This document shows, piece by piece, positions 44,774 through 53,210 of a stretch of DNA of 64,000 bases. Source of the stretch: Synergistaceae bacterium (GTDB taxonomy: Bacteria; Synergistota; Synergistia; Synergistales; Aminobacteriaceae); contig JAHDKT010000037.1 in the NCBI GenBank assembly GCA_018436725.1, positions 1 through 64,000 of the forward strand. The letters are read 5' to 3'. Under the pieces are notes generated by a model, which made no database searches, was not told the DNA's origin, and saw only the letters and a program-made list of their open reading frames with translations. Positions within the stretch are counted from its first letter, which is position 1; every line of letters begins with the position of its first letter. A program made the translations under genes and the position numbers.

Positions 44774-44791
44774 GGCCGCCGGGAGGCGGCC
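44774..44791 (+). repeat. GC-rich hairpin between yajC and secD
   Basis: GGCCGCC (44774-44780), ggga, GGCGGCC (44785-44791) make a perfect stem, followed by a C-rich run. A second longer CCCCCTC/GAGGGGG pairing lies just upstream (about 44729-44766). It may tune relative yields of YajC and SecDF. Confidence 0.5.
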
Positions 44792-44885
44792 CCCCCGCTC
44801 GCGTCCTGCCGATGTTCGAAAAGGCGGGAGTGTTCTCGCGGGGGAATGAGTCACCTATTTTGCGAACACGACGGAGGGAAATCTT

Positions 44886-46280
44886 ATGTTGAGACGAGAC
44901 CGCTGGCGGCTTCTCATAGTCGCCATCGTGGTGCTTGCGGCCCTTTTCTCGGTCTTTCCCATTCAGGGAAGGATCAACTTGGGGCTCGATTTGAAGGGCG
45001 GCGCGCACATCGTGCTTCAGGCGAAGGACACCGAAGACAGCAAGGTGACCGAGGACAGTATCGAACGTCTTCTCGCTGTGCTCCGGAACCGCGTGGACCA
45101 GTACGGTGTGGCCGAGCCCGTTATTCAGAGGGAGGGAGCCGACAGGATCATCGTCGACCTTCCCGGTATTCAGGATCCGGACGCCGCGCTCGAGTTGATA
45201 GGGAAGACGGCGCTTCTCGAGTTCCGCCAGGTGGCGGCGGCGACGTCGCCGGTTCCTCCCGCCGCCGAGCGGAAGAATTACGAGAGCGACGCCGAGTTCG
45301 AACGCGCCCGTGCCCGTTGGAACGATGCCGTTGCGAAGATCGAGGCCCAGAAAGGGGAACTCGAGCAACAGGCGGCGTCCATCGAAGGCGGCGTAGTCGC
45401 GAAGGCCGACGAAGGCAGATTCTTCCTCCTCGGGAGAGTACTGGTCGGCGGCAAGGATCTCGTGGACGCCAGGACGCAGTACGACAACCTCGGAAGAGCG
45501 GTTGTGGCGCTTACGTTCAGTTCGGAAGGCGCGAAGCTTTTCGACACCGCTACTGCGGAAAACGTCGGACGCCAGATCGCCATCGTTCTCGACGGCGTCG
45601 TGATCTCCGCTCCGGTAGTTCAGGAACGGATCACCGGCGGTAACGCCCAGATATCCGGCCGCTTCTCCGCGGCTGAGGCCAGCCGTCTTTCCATCATGCT
45701 CCGGGCGGGCGCGCTTCCCGTGGCGGTCGACGTTATCGAAAACCGTTCGGTGGGACCGAGCCTCGGAGAGGACTCCATCAACTCTGGTATTCGCGCCGGC
45801 CTTCTGGGAGCGTCTCTTGTCTTCCTCTTCATGCTGCTGTACTACCGCCTCCTGGGGGTTGCCGCCGACGCGGCTCTCGCGGTGACAATTCTTCTCGTCT
45901 TCGCGGGACTGATCTCGCTGAGGGCCACGCTGACGCTTCCCGGCATCGCCGGTATCGTGCTCACCATAGGTATGGCTGTTGACGGCAACGTGCTTATTTA
46001 CGAGCGGATGAAAGAAGAGCTACGAGCCGGTAAGACGCCTCTCGCGGCCATCGACGCCGGATTCAAAAAGGCGCTTGTCACCATATTCGACGCCAACGTC
46101 ACGACGCTTATCGCCGCGGCGGTGCTCTTCTACTTCGGCAGCGGCCCCGTCAGGGGATTCGCAGTGACGCTCAGCGTCGGTATCATCGCCAGCGTCTTCT
46201 GCAACATCCTCGTCACACGGTCTCTTCTCCAGGTGTTCATGGGCGGACGGGCGACGAGTTTCCTGGCGCCCCGATCCTGA
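44886..46280 (+). CDS. secD: Protein translocase subunit SecD
   Basis: A 464-residue SecD. One N-terminal helix is followed by INLGLDLKGGAHIVLQ near residue 37, a large periplasmic domain with a charged insertion (about 120-190), then five helices from about 290 on, including GIVLTIGMAVDGNVLIYERMKEEL and AIDAGFKKALVTIFDANVTTLIAA, both family signatures. SecD uses the proton or sodium gradient with SecF to complete export through SecYEG. The ATG has gagggaaa upstream. The insertion has coiled-coil character (FERARARWNDAVAKIEAQ near 140). Confidence 0.95.
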   Translation: MLRRDRWRLLIVAIVVLAALFSVFPIQGRINLGLDLKGGAHIVLQAKDTEDSKVTEDSIERLLAVLRNRVDQYGVAEPVIQREGADRIIVDLPGIQDPDAALELIGKTALLEFRQVAAATSPVPPAAERKNYESDAEFERARARWNDAVAKIEAQKGELEQQAASIEGGVVAKADEGRFFLLGRVLVGGKDLVDARTQYDNLGRAVVALTFSSEGAKLFDTATAENVGRQIAIVLDGVVISAPVVQERITGGNAQISGRFSAAEASRLSIMLRAGALPVAVDVIENRSVGPSLGEDSINSGIRAGLLGASLVFLFMLLYYRLLGVAADAALAVTILLVFAGLISLRATLTLPGIAGIVLTIGMAVDGNVLIYERMKEELRAGKTPLAAIDAGFKKALVTIFDANVTTLIAAAVLFYFGSGPVRGFAVTLSVGIIASVFCNILVTRSLLQVFMGGRATSFLAPRS

Positions 46281-46298
46281 GAGAGGTGGAGTAAGACT

Positions 46299-47168
46299 AT
46301 GAAAATCATGTTCATCGACTTCATGAAACATCGCAGGGCTGCGCTCCTTGTCAGCCTGGTTCTGGTCGTCGTCAGCCTCGGATTGGTTGCCACGAAGGGG
46401 CTGAATCTCGGAATCGACTTCACCGGCGGAAATGTCGTGCAGGTGGAATTCGCGAAGAGCGTTTCCGTGGCCGAAGTCCGCGAGGCGTTGGCTTCGGTCG
46501 GGCAGGGGAATGCCGTCATCCAGTCCTACAGCGATGTCGGCGTGATCATCCGTATCAGCGCCAACGAGGACGAAGCGCGGAAAATGGTTGTCGACGCCCT
46601 TCGAGCCAAGTATCCGGACATGAAGACCGTCCGTCTTGAAAAGGTCGGCCCGGTGGTCGGGGCCGAACTTCGGAAAGAGGCTTTCGTCGCCCTTTTTCTT
46701 GCGCTTGCCGGTATCCTCGTCTATATCACCGTCCGTTTCCAGTTCCGTTTCGCCGTGGTGAGCGTCCTCGCGCTGATGCACGACGCGATCATCACGCTCG
46801 GCGTCTTCAGCCTCACCGGTATGGAGATCTCCTCTCCGTTCATCGCGGCGATCCTCACCATCGTAGGCTATTCGCTTAACGACACGATTGTCGTGCTCGA
46901 CAGGGTGCGTGAAAACTGGAAGACGCTCCGCGGAAACGGAATGCTTGGTTTGTTGAATAATTCCATCAACGAAGTGCTCTCCAGGACGATCAATACGTCC
47001 CTGACGACGCTGTTGCCCGTCATCGCGCTCTTCCTCTGGGGCGGTCCCGTTCTCCGCAGCTTCTCCTTCGCCCTTCTCATCGGCATAACCGTCGGCACGT
47101 ACAGCTCCATCTACATTGCCTCCGGAGTGCTCGCCGAGTGGTGGATCAAGGCGCCGCAGAAGGCGTAA
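46299..47168 (+). CDS. secF: Protein translocase subunit SecF
   Basis: A 289-residue SecF with six membrane segments. LNLGIDFTGGNVVQVEF near residue 37 is the signature, and SLNDTIVVLDRVRENWKTLRG near 193 and INTSLTTLLPVIALFLWGG near 231 are the C-terminal conserved parts. It starts 18 bases after the secD stop with a gagaggtgga site. It is the partner of SecD. A terminator hairpin follows. Confidence 0.95.
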   Translation: MKIMFIDFMKHRRAALLVSLVLVVVSLGLVATKGLNLGIDFTGGNVVQVEFAKSVSVAEVREALASVGQGNAVIQSYSDVGVIIRISANEDEARKMVVDALRAKYPDMKTVRLEKVGPVVGAELRKEAFVALFLALAGILVYITVRFQFRFAVVSVLALMHDAIITLGVFSLTGMEISSPFIAAILTIVGYSLNDTIVVLDRVRENWKTLRGNGMLGLLNNSINEVLSRTINTSLTTLLPVIALFLWGGPVLRSFSFALLIGITVGTYSSIYIASGVLAEWWIKAPQKA

Positions 47169-47204
47169 ACGAATATTCCGGATGCAGCAAGAAACGCTCT
47201 TTCA

Positions 47205-47233
47205 GAAGGCTCGCCTGTTACGGGCGAGCCTTC
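47205..47233 (+). terminator. Hairpin after secF
   Basis: GAAGGCTCGCC (47205-47215) pairs with GGCGAGCCTTC (47223-47233), a perfect 11-bp stem with a 7-base loop. No clear T-run follows, but the position between two operons supports termination. Confidence 0.7.
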
Positions 47234-47250
47234 CTGTTAGGGGAAAGAAT

Positions 47251-47280
47251 TTGTAGAACAAGGTGTTTATGTGTTATACT
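47251..47280 (+). promoter_or_regulatory. Promoter of the trehalose-type operon
   Basis: TTGTAG (47251-47256) and TATACT (47275-47280) are 18 bases apart, about 65 bases before the first gene. Confidence 0.7.
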
Positions 47281-47345
47281 CTTTCAATACTATCATGGCC
47301 CGTACGCAAAGGAGATGAGAAAGGCCGAAAAAGGAGGAACCTGGA

Positions 47346-48020
47346 ATGACAGAATACGGAAAGAAACTTCCGTTCCGATTCATGGAGTGCGCACTCCTTA
47401 CGCTGAGCACGGGGGTGCGCGCCCAGTCGGTGCGAGAACTCCGCACGTCGCTGCCGCACGTTCCCATCAGCTCGATCTACTATCACTTCTGGGGGAGGAT
47501 GCTTCGCCCTCATATCGCAGAATCGGAGTTCAACAATGATTTCGCCTCGTGGGCCGACAGCGGTCTGGGTGATATGGAACTCGCGGAAGCACTGAGCGCG
47601 ATTAATCCTGTGGGGTGTTCGGATCTCGGCGAAATTCGTTCCATCCTGGAGGACATTCTCGACGCGCGCCTTGAGAACGGCGATTTTATGAGCTGGAAGA
47701 AGAGCGACAGAGAGTTCTATTTCATCGCCTGCACAAAGATGATGTTCGACACGGGGCGCGAGATCGCCTCGTTGAAGGACTTCCCGCTCGCGGTGAAGAC
47801 GTCGAGCCGTCAGAGCTTCTTCCATCACTTTATCGACGGCAGAAGACGCTCTCCCGAGGGAAAGGACGATTTCACCATCTGGCTCGAACAGTTCGGCGAC
47901 GAGACGGCAGTTCTGCGGAAGTCGCTGGCCGCGATCGACTCGTATCTTTTCTCCCTCGGAGAGCTGAAGGGGCAGGTCGTTTCCCTTCTCGAGAAAAATC
48001 TTCGCGGAAGGGGGAAATGA
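47346..48020 (+). CDS. DUF5752-family protein
   Basis: A 224-residue soluble protein that I assign to DUF5752. PFRFMECALLTLSTGVRAQS near the start, then SSIYYHFWGRMLRPHIAESEFNNDFA (about 42-67), fit this family, which is known mainly as a neighbour of trehalose or glucosylglycerate synthesis genes. Function is unknown. A strong aaggagg precedes the ATG and the stop overlaps the next gene by 4 bases. It is the first gene of the operon, so a regulatory or partner role for the glycosyltransferase is possible. Confidence 0.82.
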   Translation: MTEYGKKLPFRFMECALLTLSTGVRAQSVRELRTSLPHVPISSIYYHFWGRMLRPHIAESEFNNDFASWADSGLGDMELAEALSAINPVGCSDLGEIRSILEDILDARLENGDFMSWKKSDREFYFIACTKMMFDTGREIASLKDFPLAVKTSSRQSFFHHFIDGRRRSPEGKDDFTIWLEQFGDETAVLRKSLAAIDSYLFSLGELKGQVVSLLEKNLRGRGK

Positions 48021-49261
48021 CGATGTCCGAGATGCTGAAACAGTACGGAGAAGTGGTCGGCTTCCACGCTATGGACAGCTTGATGGTCATCGCCGATATG
48101 CTGCGCGGAAAGAAGATCGTTCATGTGAATTCGACGAAGGAAGGAGGCGGCGTCGCGGAGATTCTTTCCTCGATGATACCGCTCTCCAAAGAACTGGGTC
48201 TCGACGTCTCCTGGGAGGTCGTCGAAGGGAACCCCGACTTTTTCGCCTGCACCAAAACCCTCCACAACTCGCTGCAGGGGATGCCCGGCGGATTGCCCGA
48301 AAGACAGATCGAAGCATACGTCGAAACGAACCGCACAAATGCGGCGAAACTGAACGACGTGCTGGAGGATGCCGATTACGTCTTCATTCACGACCCTCAA
48401 CCCGCGCCGCTGCTCGGATACTTCCCGAACAGGAAGGGAAAGTGGATATGGCGTTGCCATATCGACGTCAGCTCGCCGAATCGTTCGGTCTGGCGTTTCG
48501 TCAAGAAGCACGTGGAGGGGTACGACGCGTCGATTTTCTCGCTGCCAGACTTCGCACAGCCGCTCCCGCATCCTCAGTATTTGATCACGCCGAGCATCGA
48601 TCCGCTGAGCGAGAAAAATATCGCGCTGCACAAAAGCGAGATTACGAAGACGTACGGAGAACTGGGCATTCCGATGGACAAGCCGGTCATTCTGCAGGTC
48701 TCGCGGTTCGACCGTTTCAAGGATCCTCTCGGTGTTATAGAGAGTTACAGGATCGCCCGCGAACACGTGGATATACGACTCGTCCTCGCCGGAGGCGGCG
48801 CGACCGACGATCCGGAATCCGGAGAGGTTCTCGCAAGAGTTCAGGAAGCGGCGGCCGGCGATCCGGACATCCATGTGCTATTGCTTCCCGCGGATGCGCA
48901 CAGGACGATCAACGCGCTGCAGTCGGGAGCCGCCGTGGTGATGCAGAAATCGACGAAGGAGGGGTTCGGTCTGACCGTCACCGAGGGGTTATGGAAGAAG
49001 AAGCCTGTCATCGGCGGAGATGTCGGCGGTATCCGCCTGCAGATCATCAACCGTTTCAACGGGTTTCGAGTGCGTTCTCCCGAAGGGGCGGCCATCCGGA
49101 TTCGTTATCTTCTGACCCACAAGTGGAAACGCGAGCGAATGGGAGTGAACGCCCGCCAGTACGTCCTTGAGAACTTTCTTATCACCGGGCAGCTTCGCCG
49201 CTACCTCTCGCTCCTGATCGCGCTGAACTCGTCGGGGGGAGAGTGGGAGAGATGGCTCTGA
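48017..49261 (+). CDS. treT: TreT-like trehalose synthase (GT4 glycosyltransferase)
   Basis: A 414-residue GT-B-fold enzyme. KKIVHVNSTKEGGGVAEILS near residue 33, WEVVEGNPDFFACTKTLHN near 63, WRCHIDVSSPNRSVW near 150, and the retaining-GT4 Glu motif STKEGFGLTVTEGLW near 316 all match trehalose glycosyltransferring synthase. TreT joins an NDP-glucose to glucose, giving trehalose in one step. The gene is coupled to the DUF5752 gene by ATGA and overlaps the next small gene by 10 bases. A related sugar acceptor cannot be excluded. Confidence 0.9.
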   Translation: MTMSEMLKQYGEVVGFHAMDSLMVIADMLRGKKIVHVNSTKEGGGVAEILSSMIPLSKELGLDVSWEVVEGNPDFFACTKTLHNSLQGMPGGLPERQIEAYVETNRTNAAKLNDVLEDADYVFIHDPQPAPLLGYFPNRKGKWIWRCHIDVSSPNRSVWRFVKKHVEGYDASIFSLPDFAQPLPHPQYLITPSIDPLSEKNIALHKSEITKTYGELGIPMDKPVILQVSRFDRFKDPLGVIESYRIAREHVDIRLVLAGGGATDDPESGEVLARVQEAAAGDPDIHVLLLPADAHRTINALQSGAAVVMQKSTKEGFGLTVTEGLWKKKPVIGGDVGGIRLQIINRFNGFRVRSPEGAAIRIRYLLTHKWKRERMGVNARQYVLENFLITGQLRRYLSLLIALNSSGGEWERWL

Positions 49262-49572
49262 GCGGGAGGTGCGACGGGCTCGAAGAGACGGCGTCTTTTT
49301 TCAGCTCTTTCAGCAGAGGCGTTCCTCTCCCGGCGAGCGATTACGACGGGACGCCCGCTCCCTTCCGAAAGGGGGGGAGCGTCCTCTCGGGGAGACGCGT
49401 CGAAGAGGTCGCCGCCTTGCTTGATATATCACTCGAAGTGTGGGGGCGCCATGGGTGGGAACGGCGCGGTCCGGAGAGGCGAGTGGAAGCGGCCTTCGTT
49501 CCGGCGGGTCTCTCGGAGGCGGGAGCGGCGGTCGAAAGGGCCTTCAAGGAAAGAAGGGATTCGGCACGATGA
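49252..49572 (+). pseudogene. Shortened OtsB-like HAD fragment (trehalose-phosphatase remnant)
   Basis: A 106-residue reading frame between treT and otsA. It retains SDYDGTPAPF, matching the catalytic DxDGT of trehalose-6-phosphate phosphatase, then VLSGRRVEEVAALL and VWGRHGWERRGPERR, which match the SGR and GxHG parts of OtsB. About 30 residues between the first two motifs are missing, Leu in DGTL is Pro, and the protein ends after roughly the first third of a usual 250-residue OtsB. The later HAD motifs (Lys and Asp loops) are absent. It still overlaps both neighbours tightly, so it may be a translated remnant or a small protein with a new role. ATG 49252 follows ggggagagtggg. Confidence 0.6.
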
Positions 49573-51065
49573 AAAAGAAAGAACGTCTGCTTGTGGTATC
49601 GAACCGCCTTCCGGTCTCTCTCTCGAAGGAAGACGGGAAGCTGATCGGGCGTCCTGCATCGGGAGGGCTCGTCAACGCGCTGAGCCCGGTGCTGAAAAAC
49701 AAGGGCGGGTTCTGGATAGGGTGGGCAGGAACGCGCGAGAACGTTCCTCTGGCGACGCTCCGGGACATTCTCGGTCCCGTTTCCGAGGAGAGCGGCTACC
49801 GGCTGCTTCCGGTAATGCTGACGAAGGAGGATGTGGATTCCTTCTATTCCGGATTTTCGAACTCCGTGCTTTGGCCGCTCTTTCATGATCTTCAGAGCAG
49901 GTGCGACTTCAATCCCTCTTACTGGGAGGGGTATCTGAGCGCGAACAGAAAGTTCGCGAAAGTGTTGCTGAAGCATACGGAGGAAGGCGATTTCATCTGG
50001 GTGAACGACTACCATCTGATTCCGCTCGGGAAGATGCTGCACGAGAAGAAGCCCTCGCTCAAGGCCTCGTTCTTTATGCATATCCCCTTTCCCAGCGTGG
50101 ATATCTTCATGAAGATGCCGCAGAGAAAGGAAATACTTTCCGAGCTTGTCCACTATGCTTTCGTCGGTTTTCAGACGATGAGGGACAGGCGGAACTTTCT
50201 GGAGTGCCTGAAGGTCTTCTTTCCGGAGTTACGGATCTCGGGGAGGGGGAACGTGGTGCGCGCGCGCATCGGAGAACGCGTCCTCCTGGTTGGCGCGCTG
50301 CCTATCAGCATCGATTTTCGTTCGTTTGCCGCTCTGGCCTCCGTCAAGGAAGTTGTCGCGCGGGCGAAGGACATCCGTCGGGAGATGTTCGCCGAAAGTT
50401 ACATCCTCGGGGTGGACAGGCTCGATTACTCGAAGGGAATCCCCGAACGCCTGCGGGGATTTCAGCGATGTCTGGAGCTTCACCCTGAGCTTCGTGAAAA
50501 GATCAGCCTGATGCAGGTGGTCGTCCCGAGCAGGGAGTCGGTGGGCGAGTATCTCGACCTGAAACAGGAGATAGAACTCCTCATCAGCAGAATCAACGGC
50601 GAATACTCGACGACACGCTGGGTGCCCGTGCACTGGCGCTACGGCTCCGTTTCGCGGTCCGAGCTGGCCGCGCTCTACCGGGGCGCAGAGATGGCCCTCG
50701 TCACTTCGTTGAAGGACGGGATGAATCTCGTCTGCAAGGAGTACTGCGCCTGCAAGGCGGACGGGAAGGGGGCGCTCGTGCTGAGCGAGTTCGCCGGAGC
50801 GGCGATTCAGCTCGCCAAGGGGGCGCTGCTCGTGAACCCCTACGATGTCGACGCGGTCGCATCGGCTATCGCCGAGGGATTCTCCATGGACGAGCAGGAG
50901 AAAAAGCGGCGCATGCGCATTCTGCGGAAGTCGATAGCGCGGCACGATGTTTTCCGCTGGGTGGACGATTTTTTACGAGCGTCCGTGGGCAAAAAGCTTG
51001 CCGAGTTCCCGGAGGAGGAGATTCCTCCGCTCTGGCCCGGACTCGAAACCGATGGTGAGAAGTAG
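49569..51065 (+). CDS. otsA: Trehalose-6-phosphate synthase (GT20)
   Basis: A 498-residue GT20 enzyme. [12 protein letters not shown] at the start, GFWIGWAGT near residue 46, [11 protein letters not shown] near 138, [13 protein letters not shown] near 161, [18 protein letters not shown] near 273, and [17 protein letters not shown] near 380 are the OtsA pattern. It makes trehalose 6-phosphate from UDP-glucose and glucose 6-phosphate. A complete OtsB is not next to it, only a remnant. Related GT20 enzymes make glucosylglycerol phosphate, so the acceptor is not certain. Start ATG 49569 overlaps the remnant's stop (ATGA). Confidence 0.92.
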   Translation: MKKKERLLVVSNRLPVSLSKEDGKLIGRPASGGLVNALSPVLKNKGGFWIGWAGTRENVPLATLRDILGPVSEESGYRLLPVMLTKEDVDSFYSGFSNSVLWPLFHDLQSRCDFNPSYWEGYLSANRKFAKVLLKHTEEGDFIWVNDYHLIPLGKMLHEKKPSLKASFFMHIPFPSVDIFMKMPQRKEILSELVHYAFVGFQTMRDRRNFLECLKVFFPELRISGRGNVVRARIGERVLLVGALPISIDFRSFAALASVKEVVARAKDIRREMFAESYILGVDRLDYSKGIPERLRGFQRCLELHPELREKISLMQVVVPSRESVGEYLDLKQEIELLISRINGEYSTTRWVPVHWRYGSVSRSELAALYRGAEMALVTSLKDGMNLVCKEYCACKADGKGALVLSEFAGAAIQLAKGALLVNPYDVDAVASAIAEGFSMDEQEKKRRMRILRKSIARHDVFRWVDDFLRASVGKKLAEFPEEEIPPLWPGLETDGEK

Positions 51066-51127
51066 ATTCGTTCGGGAGTTTACTTCTCCATCCTCACCGA
51101 CTACAATAAAAGAAGGAAAAGAAATAA

Positions 51128-51170
51128 AGCGGAGCGGCCCGAATTTCGGAAGCCGGCTCCGCGGTTTTCT
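51128..51170 (+). terminator. Terminator of the trehalose-type operon
   Basis: GCGGAGCGGC and GCCGGCTCCGC form a long stem with an inner ccgaa/ttcgg stem, followed by ggttttct. The next 7 bases (GCGGAGC) could make a competing hairpin with GCTCCGC. The 256 bases from 51066 to 51321 show nothing else that I can identify. Confidence 0.75.
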
Positions 51171-51321
51171 GCGGAGCGACGCCGGTTCAGTCTCCTTGAC
51201 GCGTATCTTCATCTTCCGGAGACGTTCGCCGGATGCCGGTTCGCATTATGTAAATGATTGTTCGCATGGTCCGTTCGGACCTTCGCCGTCGAAAGAGTTC
51301 TCTATGGGGTGTGAATAAACA

Positions 51322-51411
51322 GTGAGAAAACGTGTTCTGCCCGATTCGAAACACTACGAACTGCGGCTCTCAAGCGACTATGCGCCGCACAAAAGGAACG
51401 GCGTCCGGTGA
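51322..51411 (+). CDS. Possible 29-residue basic peptide before recJ
   Basis: GTG at 51322 opens a 29-codon frame rich in Arg and Lys (RKRVLPDSKHYELRLSSDYA, then PHKRNGVR) whose TGA overlaps the GTG of recJ. There is no clear ribosome site upstream. It may be a leader peptide that couples translation into recJ, or chance. Confidence 0.25.
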   Translation: MRKRVLPDSKHYELRLSSDYAPHKRNGVR

Positions 51412-53210
51412 CGGCGTTCTGTCGCTCCTCGTCGCTCCGTCTCTTTCAGCCGAATTCGTCGACGCTGGAGCTTGCCGGTCGTATCGGGTGCTCCCTTCTT
51501 ACAGCCGCCGTACTGGAGAGCCGGAGCCAGTCGCCTGCGGCGAATACTGTCGAGGAAAGCGCTCAGTTTTTTCCCTGCGAGCCGTACTCGTACGCGAACT
51601 CCCTTCTCGACTCAGCCGCGTCTCTCGAGGAGATGCTGGAGAGGCTTTTCCTCGGAGAGAACGCGGAGGAGGCGGCCGAGCGATGGCGGAACCTCCCGAA
51701 CCTTGGCAGGGTGCTCGTGTACGGAGATTACGATGCGGACGGCGTCTCCTCGGCGGCGCTCGCGTTGGAGATGTGCCGGGGCAGGGCCGAACAGGCCCGT
51801 TTTTTCATCCCTCATCGCCATGAGCAAGGGTACGGACTCCACGAACAGGTGCTCGACCGCCTGCTCTCGATCGGATGGGATACGCTGATCGTGGTGGACT
51901 GCGGCACGAAGGACGGCGAAATCCTGGAGAAGGTTGCCCGATCCGGCGTCAACGTCTTCGTTGTCGATCACCATCTTCCGGAACAGGGAGCTACCCTGCA
52001 CGGAAGCGTGGTGAATCCCCATACGGGCGCGTTCGCCGGGCGGGAAGCGGAGGGACGGGCTCTGTGCGCGACGGGAGTTCTCTGGGCATGGGCATGGCAG
52101 CATTCCCTGCATCCGCGGAAACAGCTCGCCCGAATGACGGATCTGGTCGCGCTCGCCACGATTGCAGACTGCATGCCGCTGACCCCCCTCAACAGGGCGC
52201 TCGTCCGAAGAGGGATGCACGTTCTTTCGACGACGCCGCGTCCGGGACTCGCCCGTCTCTTCTCGAGGCTCGGAATCGCTCAGGCGAAGAGCACTCTCAC
52301 CGAGGAGATGCTCTCTATGAAAGTCATTCCCTGTCTCAACGCCGCCGGCCGGATGGATTTCGCGGATACTGCGGTGAACGTGCTGCTCGGGGCGTCGAAC
52401 GTCGATGAATCTGTAGAGACGTTGATATCGCTCAATCGGAAGAGGCAGTCGCTTTCGCTGAAGATTTCGAAGGATGCCGAAGAGATTCTCGCTGGAGGGG
52501 TGAATGTCATCTTGGGCGAGACGTGGCCCGTCGGGGTACTGAGCGGCGTGGCCAGCAGGATATGCAGCCGGACCGGCGCTCCGGTGGCGCTTGCCGCTCC
52601 GGTGAACGGAGGCATACGCGGGACGCTCCGCGTTCCCGAGGGAGGGGACGCCGTCGGCCTGCTTGAAACGCTTTCTTGGAAGCTCGACGCATGGGGAGGG
52701 CACAAGTACGCGGCCGGTTTCTCGGTCTCCAGGGAAAACTGGGACTCCGTACGCCGCGAACTGCAGCAGTCCCTGGCATCGATGAAGGTCGAAGAGCCTT
52801 CCGTGACGGCCATCGCCATGGCTCCCGGCGAAATCTCCCTCGAATCCTGGAAGGAGACGAGCAGACTCGGTCCTTTCGGCAACGGAAACCCTTTTCCGAT
52901 GTTCTTCCTTGCCCGGAAGGGCAGGGAGCGAATGCTGCCCCTCGGCAAGGACGGAAAACATCTCCAGATAGACGCCGGAGGCGTCCGTCTCCTCGCCTTC
53001 AACGGGGAGAACGACAAGGATGTCCTCGCAAAGGCGGAAGGATGGGTCTATCGGCCCCGACTCGACTGCTGGCGCGGCGAGGAGCGTCTTCAGTACGTAG
53101 TCGACTATGCGGTAATGGAGTCCGATGCGCCGAATGTCCCATTGAAGCCGCGGTCCGGATGGAGCGGAGAAGAACATGGATCCCAGCAAACTGACCGAGA
53201 GCATCTTTGA
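51408..53210 (+). CDS. recJ: Single-stranded-DNA-specific exonuclease RecJ
   Basis: A 600-residue RecJ. RVLVYGDYDADGVSSAALAL near residue 100 holds the first Asp ligands, VVDCGTKDGE near 162, and VFVVDHHLPEQG near 183 is the DHH motif. VIPCLNAAGRMD near 305 and the DHHA1 GGHKYAAGFSV near 425 follow. It is a 5'-3' exonuclease for recombination and mismatch repair. The first 50 residues are poorly conserved. The stop overlaps relA by 35 bases. Confidence 0.95.
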   Translation: MTAFCRSSSLRLFQPNSSTLELAGRIGCSLLTAAVLESRSQSPAANTVEESAQFFPCEPYSYANSLLDSAASLEEMLERLFLGENAEEAAERWRNLPNLGRVLVYGDYDADGVSSAALALEMCRGRAEQARFFIPHRHEQGYGLHEQVLDRLLSIGWDTLIVVDCGTKDGEILEKVARSGVNVFVVDHHLPEQGATLHGSVVNPHTGAFAGREAEGRALCATGVLWAWAWQHSLHPRKQLARMTDLVALATIADCMPLTPLNRALVRRGMHVLSTTPRPGLARLFSRLGIAQAKSTLTEEMLSMKVIPCLNAAGRMDFADTAVNVLLGASNVDESVETLISLNRKRQSLSLKISKDAEEILAGGVNVILGETWPVGVLSGVASRICSRTGAPVALAAPVNGGIRGTLRVPEGGDAVGLLETLSWKLDAWGGHKYAAGFSVSRENWDSVRRELQQSLASMKVEEPSVTAIAMAPGEISLESWKETSRLGPFGNGNPFPMFFLARKGRERMLPLGKDGKHLQIDAGGVRLLAFNGENDKDVLAKAEGWVYRPRLDCWRGEERLQYVVDYAVMESDAPNVPLKPRSGWSGEEHGSQQTDREHL

